Position numbers and translations under genes: made by a program. The notes under the pieces are model-generated. The model saw nothing but the letters and a program-made list of their open reading frames with translations. It ran no database searches and was not told the DNA's origin. Positions 1 to 10,312 of a stretch of DNA of 64,000 nt are shown in pieces. The DNA is from Brasenia schreberi. Taxonomy: Eukaryota; Streptophyta; Magnoliopsida; Nymphaeales; Cabombaceae. Numbering within the stretch: the stretch's first letter is position 1; every line of letters begins with the position of its first letter. The stretch is from assembly GCA_036023115.1 (NCBI GenBank), contig JAYKKT010000086.1, positions 11,981,501 through 12,045,500 of the forward strand, given 5' to 3'.

Positions 1-1046
1 TTTCGATTTTCAAAACCATCAAAATTCTTTGAAGTGGTTGTCGGGCTTGGATCCACCCGGACATTAGCAATTTTGTGGGGCTTTGCCCCTTTATCCGTGG
101 TGGGTAGCCCATAAGTGTTGGGCTTCTCCAAGCGAGTTTTCGAAACCATGCTCCCTTTCCACAAATGATCATAAATCCCTTTCTTCAAATTCGCTTCGAA
201 AAGAGATGCTTTTTTTATCAACTTGTGTATAGTTAAGATTTCGTGTAGGGAAAGAAGGGTTTTTAATTCATTTCGAAAGTTATCGAGGATGAGCATGACT
301 GCGCATCCTTCGGATATAGGTTCTCGCACTTGTCTAAGAAGAGACCTCCATCGAACGATAAATGTATGCACATCTTCGTTCTTGCCCTGCTTCGCATCCC
401 TCAATGTGTTTAAAGTGGGCGTGACTTCTACGTTATGCGAGAATCTCTGCATAAAGCAGTTCGCTAACTCTTCAAAAGTAGCGAACTGGCTAAGATCGTA
501 GGAAGCCAGCCATTTGGAAGTTGTGCCTTTGAGGGATAAAAGGAACCAATACACCTATTTCATCGAGTCCTTCTTTTTCTTATGGGCTCGACGAGAGAAA
601 AGTTGCAAGTGAGACCTAGGGTCTCCCGTGCCATCATACCGATGGAAATTCGGTATTTCATCACCACTGTCCGTTTCATAGTCTAAAGGAAGAAAATCGG
701 ATAGGGCGTAGTTCCTCTTCTCTTTGTTTTGCCCTTTCAGCAGCTGTTGTAGGGCTTTACGATCCTTGTGAGTGAAGGATTTGTGGTGTTGGTTGCCTTC
801 CATTGTGGAGGTCTCCTTGTGTTTTCGAGTTTTTTCAACTTTCTTTTTGGCCTTTGGTTCGCCATGTGACGAACATGAATAAGCTACTTCAGCCTCTTGG
901 CTAAGAGCAGCGATCTTGGCCTCAAAGTCCCTTCTTAACTCCTCGATCTCTTCTCTTTGATCTCGAGTTTTCAAAAGCTTCCTAGAATGAGAACTTGATG
1001 TGCATGAGCCATGGCTAGGCACTTCTTGGGAGCCTGGACTCGACAT
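1..1046 (-). pseudogene. gag: Ty3/gypsy gag, running off the left edge, one in-frame stop
   Basis: On the minus strand a gag frame starts at 1046 and stays in one frame to base 1, broken only by a TAG at 557-555. The first 163 residues are charged and hydrophilic and end in a typical pre-gag stretch (IPNFHRYDGTGDPRSHLQLF). After the TAG the frame continues with KGTTSKWLASYDL, FATFEELANCFMQRF and LRDAKQGKNEDVHTFIVRW, which is the retrotrans_gag capsid pattern of plant Ty3/gypsy elements. Gag would form the particle that packages the element RNA. The 5' LTR and PBS-like site lie just upstream (1160-3346), so this is the 5' end of one minus-strand element whose pol lies outside the window. A single stop suggests a fairly young copy. 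Confidence 0.85.
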
Positions 1047-1162
1047 GCTTCAACGCTTTCAAAATCGTGAGTATGAAATGCAACAAACAAAGAGTTAAAC
1101 CACTTTTCCTTGAAAATTTTTCATGAGGTTTGTTTGTATGGATCGATTTTTTTATAAGACCC

Positions 1163-1187
1163 ATGACCCACCGGGCGTGCCAAATTC
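1163..1187 (-). other. Primer-binding-site region of the minus-strand gypsy element
   Basis: On the minus strand the LTR ends in TGTCTACA at 1188 and is followed by GAATTTGGCACGCCCGGTGG. The sequence TTTGGCACGCCCGGTGGG right after an LTR resembles the primer site of plant Tat-like gypsy elements. The matching tRNA was not determined. Its place between LTR and gag supports the call. Confidence 0.6.
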
Positions 1188-3346
1188 TGTAGACACACGG
1201 AAATTTCCGACCCCGGGCTTCTTAGGGCCTAGAGCGAACCTTTCTGCATCTACGTTCGTTTTTATGAAAAAGGACGTGCCAGCTAGCTTACTCAGACTAG
1301 CGAAGTAAGTTTTCGCAATATCTGACTTATTTGGGGCGACTGTGGACAAGTGGGTTCTTTTCATCGCAGACCTTCTTGCACCATGCGCAAGGGTCAGTTT
1401 GTACGCTTTAAAAAAGTTGATTTTGAGCAAACATAACCTTTTTGAAAAGTATGCAAAGTGTTTGATCGGTTTTACTTGTCTTGTTGCAGATTTTATCAAC
1501 GTGGGATTTGCACGTTTCCTATGTCTTGGGTTTTAGCCATTTTAGGCATGAGATGTGTGCATCAAGTGCCTAAGTATGGGCGATTTTCGCACGGGTGTAT
1601 GGGGTTTGCTTTGATGCAAGTATGCGCCCTAACTCGTGGTATGGCGGATATGCAATGCAAACTCACGCAACTCCAAGGAAAAACCCGGAATTTAAAGACA
1701 TGGCACAAGGGAAATTGCAAAAGGTAAATATAGTATATCTTAAGAGTGGAAAGGCTCAATTGTGTAAGTGTATGCCGTGTATAAATTGAAATGCAACTCA
1801 CACAGCTAAACCTTAAAACCCGAAATGTAAAGACATAGCGGAAGGGAAATACAACTATATATATGGACCCAAAGGTCGCCAACGTGCGCGAGTTGTGTTT
1901 TTGTAAATGGAAAGATAAACACACGCAGCTAAACCGGGAAAACGCAGTGGAAAGTATAAAAATATGACTATATCTTAGCGGTTGCCAAGGCCAAAATGGT
2001 GCGTGAGGTGCATGAGCAAGCACTCGAGTGTTCTTTGTGTGTGAGTGTGTAAATGAAAGACAAACTCACACGACTTAATGTAACAACCCAGCTGAATTGA
2101 AATACATATATAGAATAAGAGCGAAGGCTCAATGCACGCATGTGTGAGTGTATAAAATTAAAGATAAACTCACGCAACTCTTACTAGAGTCTTAGGAGTA
2201 AGAGCGAAGGCTCAATGGTGCACATGGGTGCTTGTGTACGAGTAAGAGCTAAGGCTCAAGTGCTCGTGTGTGCTTCGTGTAGCACACCAAGTTATTACAA
2301 TCGGGGGAGACAAGGCTCCGTTAATACAACCCCGTATTCAAATTGAATCAAAGCATAGAAAGGAGATATGAAATACCAAATTAAAACACTTACGTGATTC
2401 AGATGTTTGTCCATTCCAATCTTCACTAATCTGGATCAAGACCCAAATCCAAACACTATTTGGATATGGATCTTGGATCTCGGATATTTTGAGATCTGTA
2501 TCCAATCCAAATCCAACATTTTTATGGATATGGATCTGCATATTTTGGTTCAAATCCGATCCAATCCAAACACTATTTGGATCCAATCCAAATCCGAATA
2601 CTATTTGGATCGACCCAAACACTATTTAGATTGGCCCAAATCTAAACACTATTCACTATATGGATTTGGATCTGGATATTTATGGTCCAGATCCAAATCA
2701 AAATTTCTTTGGATAGTCCTTCTTGGCTTCTCAAGGCGAACGATCTGTGCGGGCCCTGGTTTCATTAGTGACCCGTTTAGTGTTGGGTTTCCCCAATCTG
2801 TGTCGTTTGGACTCCTTTATGCCTTTTGGACTTTGTTTTTGCTCATTTCTGGTCTTCCTAGTTCAGATTCGGGATGCTTGAGTGAGAATGGTTGATCTGG
2901 CTTTCTGGTGCTCCGGGCTTGCCGTCTGCTTCGTGCCTGGGCCTTCCTTTCGCCTTTCAAGCCTGGCTTTTATCAGGCCAGGTTGCTCTTTTGGGCTTCA
3001 AAATAGATTTTTGAAGCTGCTTCTGGTATTGGCCTTCGTGACCGGCTTGCTGGGCTGTTTCTGGATCAAGTGTCGTTTTTGCATGCTCCACCTGTTCGCC
3101 TTTGACTTTTGGGAAAATGGGGCTTAGCCCGGGTTTCAAAAACTCCTATTTGATAAAGGGCTTGAAAACACTATTTACAGGATTAAAAGCAATATGTACA
3201 GAGTTTAAAACAGTATGTACATGTTTTCAAATATGTACTAGGTTTCTGGAAGGCTCTTGGGTTTCCAAACTCAAAATGGCCCTTTAGGGCTGCTTTTGTA
3301 AACCAGGTATGTTTATAGAAAGTCGTGGGATTTTGGGGTGTTTACA
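1188..3346 (-). repeat. 5' LTR of the minus-strand gypsy element (copy A1)
   Basis: In minus orientation this runs from TGTAAACACCCCAAAATC (ending at 3346) to TGTCTACA (1188), about 2.16 kb. It has the TG...CA ends of an LTR and lies directly upstream of the PBS-like site and gag. Its first 200 bp match the inverted fragment 10144-10312 and, in the other orientation, the LTR start at 8272. Its middle shares the TTCGCTCTTA / TGTGAGTTTGTC modules with 7729-8271 and 13000-13600. It lies within or beside another minus-strand LTR (3347-4168). The second target-site copy would be off the left edge. Confidence 0.7.
2447..2610. repeat. Palindromic ATCCAAA-N5-TTTGGAT units in the LTR
   Basis: Two perfect copies of ATCCAAACACTATTTGGAT (7-bp arms, 5-nt loop) occur at 2447-2465 and 2564-2582, with a near-copy at 2592-2610. 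The same palindrome is at 4721-4739 in the plus-oriented LTR (loop TAGTG). The surroundings are dense in GGATC/GATCC words. It lies upstream of the TATA-like box in the better preserved LTRs, so in U3. Its role is unknown. Confidence 0.7.
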
Positions 3347-4168
3347 GCGCTGCACAAGGTGTAGGTCGGCAGTGGGAGTGCTGGACAGAGTGCTGGTGAT
3401 GCGGCAGGGTGTGCGGGAGATGGCGGGTGATGCACACAGCACGGTAGTGACAGTCGGGTGCTGGCGTGTGGCTGGGGGAGGTCAAGGTCAGCAGCCGTTG
3501 GGAGTCGGCAGGGTGCGGTAGGGGGTTTGGCACGTTGGGGTGCTGGTGGTCACGATAGGGACAAGTGGGGGTATGGCAGCGGTAGGTGAGAGTGGGGTGT
3601 GGCTAGGGCGTTCGACTGGGAGCGTGGGAAGGTGAGTGGGCAGCTGGCCGGCTTTAGGGAGTGGGGTCGATTGGGGTCTAAATGGGTTAGGTCAGTTGGG
3701 GATTTAGTTAGGTTAGTTTGGTTAAAGGAACTAAACCTAGGTTAGGTCGGTGGTGTGGGGCTGGCCTACGTTAGGTGGGTCAGTTTAGGGGTGATGGGTG
3801 AAGGCGGTGGGGATAGATGGGCTAGGTTAGGTGGGTTTAATGGAGTCGATTAGGGCTGGGTTAGATGGGTCGGTTAGGGGCATGTAGGCTAGTTTGGGGT
3901 TAGGTTTAGTGGTTAGGCTAGGGTTAGGTTGAGAGACCTACCTCTTGGAGCCGGTCCACCTCGTGTAGCCCACGCCCACGTCGTGCTTCATGTTGGTGCA
4001 ACCCTAGGTTAGGTCCAACTCACATGGCTTGAACCCATTTCCCCTTTGGCTAAGCCCATATGGCTAACCCACTTGACCAAGTCAAGCCCACCAATCTTCT
4101 CTCTCTTACTTTATGCTCTCTCTCTCCCAAGCCTCCCACTTGAAGTTAACGTGAACTTTCATCCACCC
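3347..4168 (-). repeat. Partial minus-strand LTR of the same gypsy family (copy A2)
   Basis: Read on the minus strand from 4168, this begins with a stretch like the region just after the TATA box in the LTR at 4169 (GTTCACGT, GGGAGG, then GGACCGGCTCCAAGAGGTAGG) and continues into the CCTAACC-rich tract. The LTR start is missing: the plus-oriented LTR at 4169 abuts it. The lower half is G-rich on the plus strand. The short positive frames here are not convincing genes. Confidence 0.6.
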
Positions 4169-5553
4169 TGTAAACATCCCAAAATCAAAATATTTTCAAA
4201 AACAAACACCTGTTTTGAAAATTCATTTCAAAAACCAGATTCTAGAGTTTTCGAAAACTCAAGAGCTGTAAAGGCTTTAAATTTTGGTTTAAACCCCGTT
4301 CAAATTGAATTTCTCAAATATGGGTTAAGTCTCAAATTTGTAAAATCCCAAAAACCCAACAAGTGAAGCCTAAATCAAAAGCAGCCTTAGAAGCAGGTTT
4401 AGAAGCCCAAAGAAAACACCTTGGCCTGATAAAAGCCAGGATCAAAAGGCAAAAGGAAGGCCTAGGCTAGAAGCAGACTGCAAGCCCGGAGCGCCAAAAG
4501 CCAATCCAAGAACATTCACCAAAATAGCAGAAATCCAAGCCAGAAATGAGCTGAAATGAAGTCTAGAAGGGTGAGAAGGAGTTCGAACGACAAAATTGGG
4601 GAAAACCCAGCACAAGACGGAGCGCTGATGAAAACAAGGCCCGCACAAACCGTCCATCTCGAAACGCCAAGAAGGACTGAAGAAAAGAAATTTGGACTAG
4701 ATCTGGACCCAAATATCCAAATCCAAATAGTGTTTGGATCGGATCTAGATCCCAAATATTCGAGATCCGAGTACAAACCCAACTAAATATTTAGGTCGGA
4801 TCTGGATCCCAAAATATCTGAGATCCAAGATCTAGACCCAAATAGTGTTCGGTTCGGATCTAGATTCCAAGACCCACCTCATTTGCCTATAAATAGAGGT
4901 GAGGGGGTCCTCAAATGGGGGTTCACGTGAATTGCTTGGGAGGAGAGAGAGTGAGAGAGAGACTTAGCCATGTGGGCTCATGAGTGAGGTGGGCTTGAGC
5001 CATGTTGATCAAGGCTTAACCTAAGGGCTGCAACCAAGGCGTGGAGGCATGGGTGCACACGGTGGACCGGCTCCAAGAGGTAGGCCATCCTAAACCTAAC
5101 CCTAAACCTAGCCTAAATCACCTAACCTACCCCACTAAACCTGACCCACAGCTAGCCTAAACCACCTAAACCAACTCAAACAAGAACCTAAACCAACTAA
5201 GACTTCCCCAAGACACTACCCGGCCCAGCCGCGCGCCTACTGCGCCCTAGCGCCACCCCATGCGCCTACTGCACCCTAGTGCCACCCTACGTGCCCTGCG
5301 CACAACTGTTGCGTGCACCCACTGTGCCCTGCTGTGGTGCCCTAGCGCCACTATCACACCCGGCCCCCGCTGCCGCCTGCAGCCTACCTTGGCTAGCTCC
5401 AGCCACAAACTAGAACTAGCCACACCTTAGGCTGTGACCTTCCCATTTACGCCGTGACCTTCCCCCTATGCCCTTCCCAAGGTTAAACACCCAAGCCCAA
5501 AACTCACGTTAACCAACCCACCTAGGGAGACCCCTCTTGGCAGCCAAGGTGGA
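4169..5553 (+). repeat. Plus-strand LTR, first part (copy A3), up to the mitochondrial insertion
   Basis: Starts TGTAAACATCCCAAAATC after caccc. It aligns almost base for base with 11459-12914: the same start, the same GGATC-rich U3, the same TATA-like box, the same GGACCGGCTCCAAGAGGTAGGCC module and CCTAAACC tract, and the same CCAACCCACC..GAGACCCCTC module. The alignment to the other LTR breaks after gccaaggtgga (5553 here, 12914 there) and resumes near 7729. Confidence 0.75.
4888..4895 (+). promoter_or_regulatory. TATA box of LTR copy A3
   Basis: TATAAATA in the context gcctataaatagagg, conserved at 12221-12228 in LTR copy A6. It lies about 720 bp into the LTR, as expected for the U3/R boundary of a long plant LTR. 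Promoter activity is inferred. Confidence 0.5.
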
Positions 5554-5839
5554 TGTGAAAGGAGAGGTAGCGGCTCTCTAAGTCAACCGTGCCAGCACCT
5601 GGCAGTGTTAGTGGGTGAGGTGGTGTGCAGCAGTAGGCTTCCCCTATGACGCGCCAGCTGCGCGGGGGTTTTGTGTTAGTGTGCTTAGCTTTAGTGGTCT
5701 GCTACCGCCCCGTGTGAGTCATGTCGGTAAGAGTAAGCTTACATGGCTAGAAGTGAAGGAGCTCCCCCAGGTGCTTAGTCTTCGAGACCCATCTCATCTT
5801 TTGTTTAGTGGCGACTGAGCGCAATGTCAAGTCTAATCA

Positions 5840-6375
5840 ATTTTAGTACGAGATCGCTTCACACCTCGCGGTGCTTCTACCTCTCGCCTATCGAAGTTCT
5901 GTTCTAAAACCTCGTACGAGAACTTGTATAGAGAAGGATTTCCCGCAGTAAGCAGTTCTTCCATCCCAACTTAGCTTCCCGGCGCCGCTATTGTCATAAC
6001 AACCGGTAGACCATAGGTTGGCCCAACCCAGTCCTCTCGTACTAGGGTTGGCTCCTCTCAGTTCTCCCTTTAACACCAACGGTAGATAGGAACCGAACTG
6101 TCTCACGACGTAACCCTTGGGACCTTCTTCAACCCTAAGATGTGATGAGTCGACATCAAGGTGCCAAACGACTTCGTCGATAAGAGCTCTGTCAGACTCT
6201 ATACATCGTGTTACCACTTAGCAGAAACCTGTGTTTTTAATAAACAGTCGCTATTCCCTCGGTATGTGCCGCTTTCCTAATCAAAAGATAGGAGAGCACC
6301 CCTTCTCCCGAAGTTACGGGTCATTTTGCCGAGTTCTTCTGACATGGTTCTCTCAAGCGCCCTAGTATACTCTTT
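5840..6375 (-). pseudogene. rrn26: Mitochondrial 26S (large subunit) rRNA fragment with internal deletions
   Basis: Read on the minus strand this contains hallmark large-subunit rRNA segments: the sarcin-ricin loop AGTACGAGAGGAC (near 6030), ACGTCGTGAGACAGTTCGGT (near 6100), TTTGGCACCTTGATGTCGACTCATCACATC (near 6150, domain V) and, further 5', CGGCAAAATGACCCGTAACTTCGGGAGAAGG (near 6310, domain IV). The wording is that of plant mitochondrial 26S rather than plastid or cytosolic rRNA. Compared with the known rRNA order, sequence is missing between TCTGACA and GAGCTCTTATCGAC (about 6190; several hundred bases from domain IV to V) and between CCCAAGGGTT and ACGTCGTG (about 6110; a few tens of bases). 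It is a non-functional copy. Confidence 0.88.
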
Positions 6376-6739
6376 TTTTCCAGTAAGTGGAAAGGCTTCA
6401 GACTATGACAACAGTCGCGAGGCGGACTAGCAACCAACGAAAGGGAGCAAAGAGCTTTGCCAACCGCAGAGTGGGCCCTACCACTGCCTCCACCCCAGAC
6501 GCACAAAGCAAGGCGAGGCAGAGCGCAGCGCAGTTATAGGGCCTTTATCTAAGAGAAAGTGTCTGCAATGCAGCAAACTCGCTCGCTTCGTCCTTCACAT
6601 GTTCAAAGGCGCCACCATAAGCCGACGACCTTGACGTAATAGCAGCCAAGCGCTGGCACGTCATAGTCATAAAGGGTTTTCTGACTCAAGCTACTTAATC
6701 GCGCTTCCTCTGTTTGTTAGCTTCCTGATCGCTACGTTC

Positions 6740-7600
6740 ATAAAGAAACTTCGCTTCGCCAAAATAACACTATCGTTCAGACTTTAGTCAATTTCGCTAC
6801 GCTCAACAAAACACTCCAAAATAACACTGACGTTCATCAAACATTTCGCTACGCTCAACAAAACACTCCAAAAGAACACTTCGTTCAGACAAGTCAATTT
6901 CGCTTCGCTCAACTCACGCCTATAGTGTGCTTCTGAAGCTTCTTCAGCACGTCGGCGTCTGGATCTATGCCTATGCTTCCTCAGCTTCTTCGCTTAGCTT
7001 AGTTCTAAGCGTGGTAGTTGCTACTTCATCTATCTATTTACTCACTTCTTCTCCTCGCTTAGCCTAGCTTCTCTTTCTTTAGCTTCTTCTTCCCTAGCTT
7101 CTCTGCTTGTTAGCTTCTTTAGCACCCGGGCTTCGTAGCGCTTCCGGCGCACTATAGGACCGACGCACGCCGTGGTGAGGTGAGTGGGCTTAGCTGAATA
7201 GCTGAATCAGCTGAATCAGGACTTAGCCGGCTTAGCTGATTAGCAAAGATACTGAGCTTGTTAGCACCCGTGGGAGCGGTACTATAGGCCGCACTATAGG
7301 AGCTTAGCTTCTTCGCCCCGCTACTGTAAGCTGGGTAAGGTCATTCTGTAATAGTGCCTGACTCCCACGGGGCGGGTTGGTTGCGCAGGCTACACTGCCT
7401 ACCTTACGTGTAGCGTGGGTTGCGCACTAAGAACCTCGCCTCTTATCGACTTGTACGCAGATGGTAGGGTGCTGTAGGCGGTCAGGGTAGCGGCGCCCCG
7501 TGGGAGGCAGTAGCTGGGTTGTAACTATAGGATGACATCCCTACAGTAAGAAGGTTGTTAATTTCATGCTAGCGATTCACTATAGGAGCGCCCTTACAGA
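6740..7600. repeat. Short dispersed repeats in the mitochondrial insertion
   Basis: TTTCGCTACGCTCAACAAAA followed by CACTCCAAAA occurs twice (about 6790 and 6842), with variants nearby (TTTCGCTTCGCTCAA, about 6896). ACTATAGG or its complement occurs about six times between 6910 and 7580. AGCTGAAT(C/A) units are clustered at about 7190-7220. No gene was recognised here. Confidence 0.6.
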
Positions 7601-7728
7601 GAAAGGGAGCAAGAGCCAGCTTTACAGTAGCAGGGCAGGCGGTTAGTGCAACTATACCGCCACGTGGGTGTGTGTATCCTACGCGAAGCAAGCAAGCCTA
7701 CTTAGGCAGGGCTGGAGAAGGCGAACAG

Positions 7729-8271
7729 AAAGCATGAGTGAGAGGAAAAGCCGTCCACTTGTAAGTGTTTAAATTCGGTTTTTACCTTACTCCATGAAAT
7801 TTCAATTCAATTTGATACGGGGTTGTAATAATGGAGCGTGGTCTCCCCCCGAAATGTAATATTGGTGCTTGATACACAAAGCACACACGTACACTTGAGC
7901 CATATTGCTCTTAAAATGTACACACGACACCCACGTGCACTTGAGCCTTTTCGCTCTTAGTTGCACACTATTGCACATATATTGAGCCTTCGCTCTTACT
8001 CTAAAGACTTTAGTGAAAGCCGTGCAATTTCAATTACGGGTTGTTACATTCATGTCATGTGAGTTTGTCATTTAAATTTCACACTCGCACCCAAAAAGTA
8101 CATGAGCACTTGCTCCACACTCTCACGCACCTTTTGAGCCTTTGTTGCTCATAAGATATAGCATATTTCTATATTTTCCAGCTGTGTGGGTTTTACATTC
8201 AAGTTGTGTGAGTTTGTCATTTAAGCTTCCACACTTGCACACAAGAGCACTCGAGCATTTGCTCTACACTC
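7729..8271 (+). repeat. Plus-strand LTR copy A3, second part
   Basis: From gagtgagaggaaaagc the sequence matches 12930-13468 of copy A6, including TACGGGGTTGTAATAATGGAG and repeated GAGCCTT..GCTCTTA modules. It ends at tctacactc, where a second LTR starts (8272). Copy A6 continues from the same word with tcacgcat, so A3 was cut here by the insertion. Confidence 0.75.
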
Positions 8272-10143
8272 TGTAAACACCCCAAAATCCCACGAATTTC
8301 TCAAAATCCATCTGGTTTTGTAAAGCAGCCCCAAAGGGCCATTTTGAGTCTGGAAACCCAGGAGCCTTCCAGACAAACCTGTATATATGTTTTGAACTTT
8401 ATATTTCAAAAATATGTGATATGGCTTTTGAAAACCTTTTTAAACATGTTTTGAAACCCCAAAGCAGCTTGGCCTAATCCAGACAGGACCAGGAAAGATA
8501 AGAAGAGCCCGGAACCGGAGCACATGTCGAGCCCGGCACAACAACTCTTGTATCAAATTCACACCCCAGGATCTCGAACGTCCAAGACCCTGTTATCATC
8601 AAAACATCATTTAAAGTCATCTCCGGAAGGCGAAAACAGAGGCGGACGATCATGTTGGCGAAGACCCAACGCAAGCGGAGCATTGATGCTGTCAGGCCCC
8701 GCACAAACCGTTCATTTCGAACACAGCTCGAAGGAGTCAGAGTTCAGTTTGGATCGGATCTGGATCATATATATCCAGATCCCAATCCAAACCCATGTAT
8801 GGACTTGGATTTGGATTTGGATCCAGAGATCCAATCCAATATCCATATCCATGGCCCACATCACTTTCTCATAAATGGAGGTGGGGCCCACTTGAAATTC
8901 ACGTGGGATTATGGGCATGAGAGAGAGTGGGGGTGGATAAGATCAAGTGTGTGTTGTAATTAAGCTTGACTTGTGTGTCAAGTTTGGGGTTAATCATGTG
9001 GGTGAGCCTAATTGAATGGGTTTAAGCTTGTAATTAGCCAAAACCTAACCTAGGGCTGCACCAACATGATATGGTTAAGGTCTATGGGCCATGCAAAGGG
9101 AGCTCCTTCACCTAAACCTAACCCAAAAATACCTAATCCTAGCCTTCCACCCTAATCCACCCCTAATCTGAGCCTAATCACCTAACCCACTTCTCTAATC
9201 CCAACCTAATCACCTAACCCACTTCCCTAATCCTTCCCTAAACCTAGGTTAATTTCCCTAAACCTAGCCTAATCCTAGCCTAATCACCTAACCTAGCTCA
9301 CTAAACCTCACCCTAGAACCCACCCACCTAACCAAACCCTAAACCCCTAAACCACCCCTAGCCCACAACCTACCCAAACCACTAGTATCTAAAATATCTG
9401 GCCCTACCCTTTCCAGACCACCTTATCATCATACCACCCTACCTAAACCACCTAACCACTACCCCAAACCCAGCCCTAACCGACCTACCCATCCCTATAT
9501 AAACCCCCCCCTTGGGGGCGGGTTTTCCTATCTAGGCTCTCTCCCTTCCCATCCTCTCTCACCTTGGTCCAGCCCAACCGAGCCCAGCCACTTCATCCAC
9601 GTCCAACCAGGCCTTCCACCTGCACCACCACCAGCCACCACCGTGCTCCACCTGCTCCACCACACCCCAGCCGGCCCACCACCTGTCGCCACCCCTGCCC
9701 TCGGTCGAACCATTTGCTCCACCACACCCGGCTGCTCTCTTCCATCCACCGTCTCTCTTCAAGCATGGTTAGTACCCCATCCTTCATCTCACTCACCTTC
9801 TCCACTCCCTCTCCACTCTCAGCCACCTAACCCCCTACCAACACCCTAACACCAGCCATTCCCCTTTGCTGCCACCATTCTCACTCAGCCGAACCTATCG
9901 CATCCTAACTACCCGCCACTACCTAACCAACCTAGCTACACCCGGCTACCCCATCCAACTCCCTAAGAACTGCCCCTATCACCTCACCACAACCATCACC
10001 ACCTTACCCCATATCCTAGCTAGTTCCCTTCCCTTACACCACTCCTAGCCACCCTAACTGCCCGCCACACCAAGTCTCCCTAGCAGTCGGCCAATTCAAC
10101 CGACTGCCCCATACTCATTCGGCCCTTCCATCCGCCAATCCCA
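8272..10143 (+). repeat. Plus-strand LTR copy A4, 3' truncated
   Basis: Starts TGTAAACACCCCAAAATCCC immediately after the broken copy A3. It shares the same layout: AT-rich start, GGATC-rich U3 (8740-8860), a CCTAACC-rich tract (9105-9480) and a TATA-like ctatataaac at about 9495. It is a diverged subfamily. Instead of the GAGTGAGAGGAAAAGC module it runs through a C-rich stretch to about 10143, where an inverted LTR piece begins. The small frames in the C-rich stretch occur on both strands and are not supported as genes. Confidence 0.6.
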
Positions 10144-10312
10144 TACTTCCATTTGGACATGGGGTTTCAAAACACTATTTACAGTCTTTAAAGTAATATT
10201 TACAGGGCTTTGGGAAGGCTCCTGGGTTTTCAGAACTCAAAGTACCTTTTTGGAGTTGATTTTGTAAACCAGGTATGTTTTATGAAAGTCGTAGGATTTT
10301 TGGGTGTTTACA
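10144..10312 (-). repeat. Inverted LTR start fragment (copy A5)
   Basis: Matches 3130-3346: gggtttcaaaacactatttacag, then gtaaaccaggtatgtttta, gaaagtcgtaggattttt, and a final gggtgtttaca, which is the minus-strand LTR start. It abuts the 3' end of copy A4 in head-to-head arrangement. No matching target duplication was found between 8267-8271 (cactc) and 10313-10317 (agtat). Confidence 0.65.

Larger units (their letters stand above)
5554..7728. other. Nuclear insertion of mitochondrial DNA (NUMT), about 2.2 kb
   Basis: This block interrupts LTR copy A3 relative to copy A6, where the flanks are joined at about 12914. It includes an antisense plant-mitochondrial 26S rRNA piece (about 5840-6375). 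The rest looks like plant mitochondrial intergenic DNA: short recurring words such as ACTATAGG, CGCTACGCTCAACAAAACAC and AGCTGAATC, and higher GC than the flanks. No mitochondrial protein gene or tRNA was recognised. The mitochondrial origin of the non-rRNA part is inferred from continuity. No target duplication is evident, as expected for end-joining capture. Confidence 0.75.

Noticed and set aside
9105..9480. Interstitial telomere array (CCCTAAA)n
   Set aside because: The words are irregular (CCTAACC, CCTAAACC, ACCTAATC) with no uninterrupted CCCTAAA run, and they recur at the same place in each LTR.
9564..9849. Overlapping Pro/Thr/His-rich and Gly/Trp-rich open frames on both strands
   Set aside because: They come from a C-rich LTR tract. 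Five frames are open at once, none has a domain, and the composition explains them.
8272..10312. A transposon with TGTAAACACCCC inverted ends
   Set aside because: Both ends are starts of the known LTR in opposite orientations, and the flanking pentamers (cactc, agtat) do not match.
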